From contig DIET01000017.1 of NCBI GenBank assembly GCA_002418765.1, forward strand, positions 1-64,000: a DNA stretch of 64,000 nucleotides, written 5' to 3'. Of this stretch, positions 60,753 to 64,000 are shown in pieces. This DNA is from Peptococcaceae bacterium UBA5767 (GTDB lineage Bacteria; Bacillota; TC1; UBA5767). A program made the translations under genes and the position numbers. Below the pieces are notes generated by a model. It saw only the letters and a list, made by a program, of their open reading frames with translations. It was not told where the DNA came from and searched no databases. Every line of letters begins with the position of its first letter. Within the stretch, counting starts at the first letter, position 1.

Positions 60753-61664
60753 ATGTTAAAAGGGAAACATCTCATTGAGCCATTCGATTTTAGCCTCGAG
60801 GAACTGGATATGATTTTTGATGTGGCCGATCAAATCATAGCGACACCAGATCGATATCTGGATGTTTGCAAAGGGAAAATCTTGGCTACCTTGTTTTATG
60901 AACCGTCAACACGCACGAGATTTTCGTTTGAGGCTGCGATGTTACGCTTAGGAGGTCAAATCATTGGATTTGATGATCCCAATACATCTTCTACAGCCAA
61001 AGGAGAATCCTTATCTGATACCATTCGTACGATTGCCTGTTATGCTGATATTTCTGTCATTCGTCATCCTAGAGAAGGGACAGCCAAACTGGCATCAAAA
61101 TTCACCGATATGCCCATCATCAATGCAGGGGATGGTGGACACCAACATCCTACCCAAACTCTTACAGATTTGTTAACCATTCGACAATACCATCGCGAAA
61201 TAAAGAATTTGACGGTCGGTGTTTGTGGTGACCTCAAATTCGGAAGAACCATTCACTCCCTGGTCAAAGCTTTGTCCAGATACCCGAATATCCATTTCAA
61301 AATGATTTCCCCTGAAGAATTGCAGATGCCCTCGTATATTCTAGATGAATTATTACCAGGAAGTTACGAGATTACCAATCAATTGGAGACAGCCATTGGA
61401 GATGTTGATATACTTTATATGTCTCGTGTTCAGCGTGAACGATTTGTATCAGAAGATGAGTATGTTCGATTGAAGGATTTCTTCATTTTGGATAAGGAAA
61501 AGATGGAATTGGCGAAGAAAGACATGATTGTGATGCATCCTTTACCCAGAGTCAATGAAATTTCCAAAGAGATTGATGGTGATGCCAGATGTGTGTATTT
61601 TGAACAAGCTAAGTTTGGAATGTTTGTCAGGATGGCACTGATCATCAAGTTGTTGGGTTTGTAG
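60753..61664 (+). CDS. pyrB: Aspartate carbamoyltransferase catalytic subunit
   Basis: Joins carbamoyl phosphate and aspartate, the first committed step of pyrimidine synthesis. The 303-residue length is normal. The carbamoyl-phosphate site is PSTRTRFSFEAAM, then GDGGHQHPTQTLTDL; the aspartate site has MSRVQRERF and MHPLPRVNEI. ATG 60753 follows AAGGAGG, placed just after the terminator. pyrI follows after 21 bp, so this is the two-chain, allosterically regulated type of enzyme. Confidence 0.97.
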   Translation: MLKGKHLIEPFDFSLEELDMIFDVADQIIATPDRYLDVCKGKILATLFYEPSTRTRFSFEAAMLRLGGQIIGFDDPNTSSTAKGESLSDTIRTIACYADISVIRHPREGTAKLASKFTDMPIINAGDGGHQHPTQTLTDLLTIRQYHREIKNLTVGVCGDLKFGRTIHSLVKALSRYPNIHFKMISPEELQMPSYILDELLPGSYEITNQLETAIGDVDILYMSRVQRERFVSEDEYVRLKDFFILDKEKMELAKKDMIVMHPLPRVNEISKEIDGDARCVYFEQAKFGMFVRMALIIKLLGL

Positions 61665-61685
61665 ATGAAAGAGGGGAAGAATGAG

Positions 61686-62108
61686 ATGATTAATGTATCC
61701 AAATTAAAAAAAGGTGTGGTTATCGATCATATTGAAGCCAATAAAGGATATAAAATTTTTAACCAATTGAAATTGGATGAAAGTCAAGATGTGGTGGTGC
61801 TGATGCGCAATGTGCCTTCATCCAAAATGGGAAAAAAAGATTTAATCAAGATAGAAAATGATATTCATGTCGATTTAACCGTTTTGGGTTTGATAGATCC
61901 CAATGTGACAGTTAATATTGTTGAAAATGGTGAACGTGTAAAAAAAATCAAATTATCTCTCCCCGAGAAAGTCAAGGGGATTCTTGAATGCAAAAATCCA
62001 CGTTGTATCAGTAAAACAGAGCATATTGTTGACATCGAGTTTATTCTCATCGATGCAGAAAAGAAATTGTATCGTTGCGAGTATTGTGATGCCAGGACCT
62101 CATTGTAG
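61686..62108 (+). CDS. pyrI: Aspartate carbamoyltransferase regulatory subunit
   Basis: The nucleotide-binding subunit that gives feedback control by CTP and activation by ATP. The 140-residue length fits. The allosteric domain starts INVSKLKKGVVIDHI, then LMRNVPSSKMGKKDLIKIEN. The zinc ligands are Cys102, Cys107, Cys131 and Cys134 (ECKNPRC and RCEYC). ATG 61686 is nine bases after GAGGGG; ATG 61665 is an alternative. PyrI is common in archaea, enterobacteria and some Clostridia and is absent from Bacillus, which narrows the host. Confidence 0.95.
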   Translation: MINVSKLKKGVVIDHIEANKGYKIFNQLKLDESQDVVVLMRNVPSSKMGKKDLIKIENDIHVDLTVLGLIDPNVTVNIVENGERVKKIKLSLPEKVKGILECKNPRCISKTEHIVDIEFILIDAEKKLYRCEYCDARTSL

Positions 62109-62125
62109 TCTCGTAGCGTGATAAT

Positions 62126-62632
62126 ATGATCAAATTTGATGTTAGCACACAACGATTGGGCCTTCAAAGAGTGACCAACCAACATTGGGATGAATTGAAG
62201 CGTATTTTACAGGACGAAGAATTGATGCATTTTTCTGTAAAAGGGGTAAAGACCGATCAGGAAGTATTGCATTATATCAAACAAAGTCAATCAGATGAGG
62301 AAGAGGGGGATGGTCAGTATACACTGTATTCTCTAGAAACGGGAGAGTTTATTGGTATTGCTGGGTATTTTTCTTTTCTTTATGAAGAGGCAAAAGAGCT
62401 GGAAATCAATTACCGAATTTTAAGATCGCACTGGAGACGAGGATATGCTACAGAAGTGGCCATTTTTCTGGCTGATCAGGCTTTTGAGAGATTAGGAAAG
62501 CAGCGCGTATTTGCCATAGTGGATCAAAGAAATTTGGCTTCGAAACGAGTTCTTGAAAAAGCCGGATTTGAATGTGAAGGGAAATTTCAGTATCACGGAA
62601 GGGCTACTTTCTTGTATCAGAAGAAGTTGTAA
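62126..62632 (+). CDS. GNAT-family N-acetyltransferase (RimJ-like)
   Basis: A 168-residue acetyltransferase. LEINYRILRSHWRRGYATEV carries the acetyl-CoA motif (R/Q)-x-x-G-x-(G/A), here R-R-G-Y-A-T. VDQRNLASKRVLEKAGFECE is the conserved N-x-x-S-x-(K/R)-(V/L)-(L/A)-E-K-x-G-F motif. It groups with RimJ/RimL-type enzymes, which acetylate protein N-termini or small amines. ATG 62126 has no strong ribosome site (TCGTAGCG), and the gene lies 17 bp after pyrI, so it is probably a minor member of that operon. Confidence 0.85.
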   Translation: MIKFDVSTQRLGLQRVTNQHWDELKRILQDEELMHFSVKGVKTDQEVLHYIKQSQSDEEEGDGQYTLYSLETGEFIGIAGYFSFLYEEAKELEINYRILRSHWRRGYATEVAIFLADQAFERLGKQRVFAIVDQRNLASKRVLEKAGFECEGKFQYHGRATFLYQKKL

Positions 62633-62749
62633 ACCCATAATTTTTTTTTGGCCATGAACAGGTTGCAGTGAAGAATTGGGTATTTTTTTGGGCATTTACC
62701 GGAAAAAAATAATATTTGATTAATTATTTCATGATTTTGTTAAATGCTA

Positions 62750-62778
62750 TTGAAAATACTTGCAACTAGTTATATAGT
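62750..62778 (+). promoter_or_regulatory. Sigma-A-type promoter of the terminal PLP enzyme gene
   Basis: TTGAAA (62750-62755), a 17-base spacer and TATAGT (62773-62778), 44 bp ahead of ATG 62823. AT-rich DNA from 62700 on may add an UP element. Confidence 0.7.
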
Positions 62779-62822
62779 ACATTTAGTATATTTGTAGAAA
62801 CAAATCACAGGAGGAAATAAGA

Positions 62823-64000
62823 ATGTACGAATTAATTGATTTGACGATGAACGAGGAAACTTTAAAAAAGACCGTTCAGCGTGCCAAAGAAAGAAACATT
62901 GCTATTCCCACATTTGCAGAGATGAAAAACCCCAATCTTTTGCCTGACAATGTTAAAGAAAAACTGAGTCAGACTGGTTTGTGGGACCTGGATCCAATCA
63001 ATCTCTTCAGAGTGACTTGGAAAAATGAAGCCAAGGCTGATGGTGGTGGATTTGTGGATGTACCCAATTATATTGAGTTTCCCAAAGAAATCACTGGTGT
63101 TGATGCAAAAATTATTGGTATGGTTGGAAAGTTTTTCCCGACCGGCTCGCACAAAGTAGGTCCATCCGTTGGATGTTTGGTGCCCAGATTGGTTACCGGA
63201 CAGTTTGATCCTACTTATCATCAAGCTGTATGGCCTTCAACTGGTAACTATTGCCGTGGCGGGGCTTTTGATGCGAATTTACTTGCTTGTGAGTCAATTG
63301 CAATTTTGCCTGAGGAAATGAGCGAAGAGCGTTTCAATTGGCTTAAAGAGGTGGCTGGAGAAGTCATTGCCACACCAGGATCTGAGAGTAACGTAAAAGA
63401 GATTTATGACAAAACTTGGGAATTGATAGAAACTCGTCATAATGTTATGGTTTTCAATCAGTTCTCAGAGTTTGGTAACAGCCTGTGGCATTATGAAGTA
63501 ACTGGCGATGGCATGAAATGCATGATTGATGATTCTCTGCAGGATGGGGAAAAACTATTCGGGTCTGTCTTCACTTCTGGTTCTGCTGGAACCACTCATG
63601 CAGGAGAATATCTGAAGCTGCAGTATCCAGGATCTAAGTTAGCCGTAGGAGAAGCATTGCAATGCCCAACCTTGCTGAACAATGGTTTTGGTGCACACAG
63701 AATTGAAGGAATTGGTGATAAACATATTCCTTGGATTCACAATGTGAAGAATACAGATATGGTGATTGCTATCGATGATGAGATTACATTGGGCATGATG
63801 AGACTTTTCAATGAGCCAGCAGGTCATGAATACCTGAAATCATTGGGATTGAGCTCTGAGTTGGTTGAAAAACTACCTTGGCTTGGCATTTCCAGTGCAG
63901 CCAACTTGGCCATGGCTATCAAAATGGCGAAATACTATGAACTGACTGACAAGGATGTCATTGCTACTGTATTAACAGACTCTGCTGAAATGTATATTTC
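62823..64000 (+). CDS. PLP-dependent enzyme, fold type II (cut by window end)
   Basis: The first 392 residues of a PLP enzyme related to cysteine synthase / tryptophan-synthase-beta. The PLP lysine is K111 in FPTGSHKVGPSVG, and SGSAGTTHAGEYLK and GNYCRGGAFDANLL are other glycine-rich segments of the fold. The N-terminus (MYELIDLTMNEETLKKTVQR) is typical of long, Clostridial members annotated as PLP-dependent beta-subunit-like proteins, whose reaction is unclear to me. ATG 62823 follows CAGGAGG and has its own promoter. It runs past the right edge at 64000, so about 80 or more residues are missing. Confidence 0.85.
   Translation, partial: MYELIDLTMNEETLKKTVQRAKERNIAIPTFAEMKNPNLLPDNVKEKLSQTGLWDLDPINLFRVTWKNEAKADGGGFVDVPNYIEFPKEITGVDAKIIGMVGKFFPTGSHKVGPSVGCLVPRLVTGQFDPTYHQAVWPSTGNYCRGGAFDANLLACESIAILPEEMSEERFNWLKEVAGEVIATPGSESNVKEIYDKTWELIETRHNVMVFNQFSEFGNSLWHYEVTGDGMKCMIDDSLQDGEKLFGSVFTSGSAGTTHAGEYLKLQYPGSKLAVGEALQCPTLLNNGFGAHRIEGIGDKHIPWIHNVKNTDMVIAIDDEITLGMMRLFNEPAGHEYLKSLGLSSELVEKLPWLGISSAANLAMAIKMAKYYELTDKDVIATVLTDSAEMYI

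Noticed and set aside
1..64000. CRISPR array, rRNA genes, replication origin, complete transposon or prophage
   Set aside because: No regularly spaced repeats, no rRNA sequence, no DnaA-box cluster and no complete transposase or phage structural gene was found. The only mobile traces are fragments in the first 5.5 kb.

Overview
The window looks like chromosomal DNA of a low-to-moderate-GC anaerobic Firmicute of the class Clostridia. The signs are strong AGGAGG-type ribosome binding sites, AT-rich intergenic DNA, LAAC/LAGC-type lipoproteins, a TRAP (MtrB) protein, dnaE-coaD-pfkA-pyk order, a rubrerythrin remnant and a thioredoxin-reductase/TusA/YeeE sulfur cluster. A Fusibacter- or Acidaminobacter-like organism would fit, but that is inference; no rRNA gene is present to test it.

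Bases 1-13480 are an accessory island. It opens with a decayed type I restriction locus: a frameshifted excisionase-like HTH gene and the first ~32 codons of an hsdM, cut by the tail of an IS3-type transposase. Then come small membrane proteins, a doubly frameshifted lipoprotein gene, a fragment of phosphatidylserine decarboxylase, a rubrerythrin fragment, an interrupted HTH gene and a SAP-domain gene. The SAP gene is flanked by two direct repeats matching the 3' end of an rlmD/rumA-type rRNA methyltransferase gene, a known type of island insertion site. A complete second type I system follows (XRE regulator, hsdM, hsdS, a 67-residue basic protein, hsdR, YdbC and a nuclease gene broken by a nonsense codon).

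Bases 13480-27000 carry ordinary single genes: a lipoprotein, nitroreductase, typA, patatin, CPBP protease, arsC-type phosphatase/reductase, a baeRF-like protein, an isochorismatase-type hydrolase, ucpA-like dehydrogenase and carB.

Bases 27500-42600 are rich in sulfur and probable selenium chemistry. A DsrE-like gene has an in-frame TGA exactly where the family has the first cysteine of its CGxC motif, and a SECIS-like hairpin lies just behind it, so it is probably a selenoprotein. Next to it are tRNA-Pro(GGG) and a minus-strand operon yeeE-tusA-yeeE-thioredoxin-reductase-like. A divergent LysR gene and a second tusA follow. A six-gene overlapping operon (DegT aminotransferase, GT2, ATP-grasp, SsuABC-type transporter) comes next, then two rhodanese lipoproteins, one with four rhodanese domains built by an exact 269-residue duplication.

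Bases 42600-64000 are core genome: DUF502, YbjQ, CvfB, D-serine ammonia-lyase, aconitase, trmL, a phosphodiesterase, dnaE, coaD, mtrB, pfkA, pyk, a large BTAD-type regulator, a SleB-type hydrolase, pyrB-pyrI behind a transcription attenuator, a GNAT acetyltransferase and a PLP enzyme that runs off the end.
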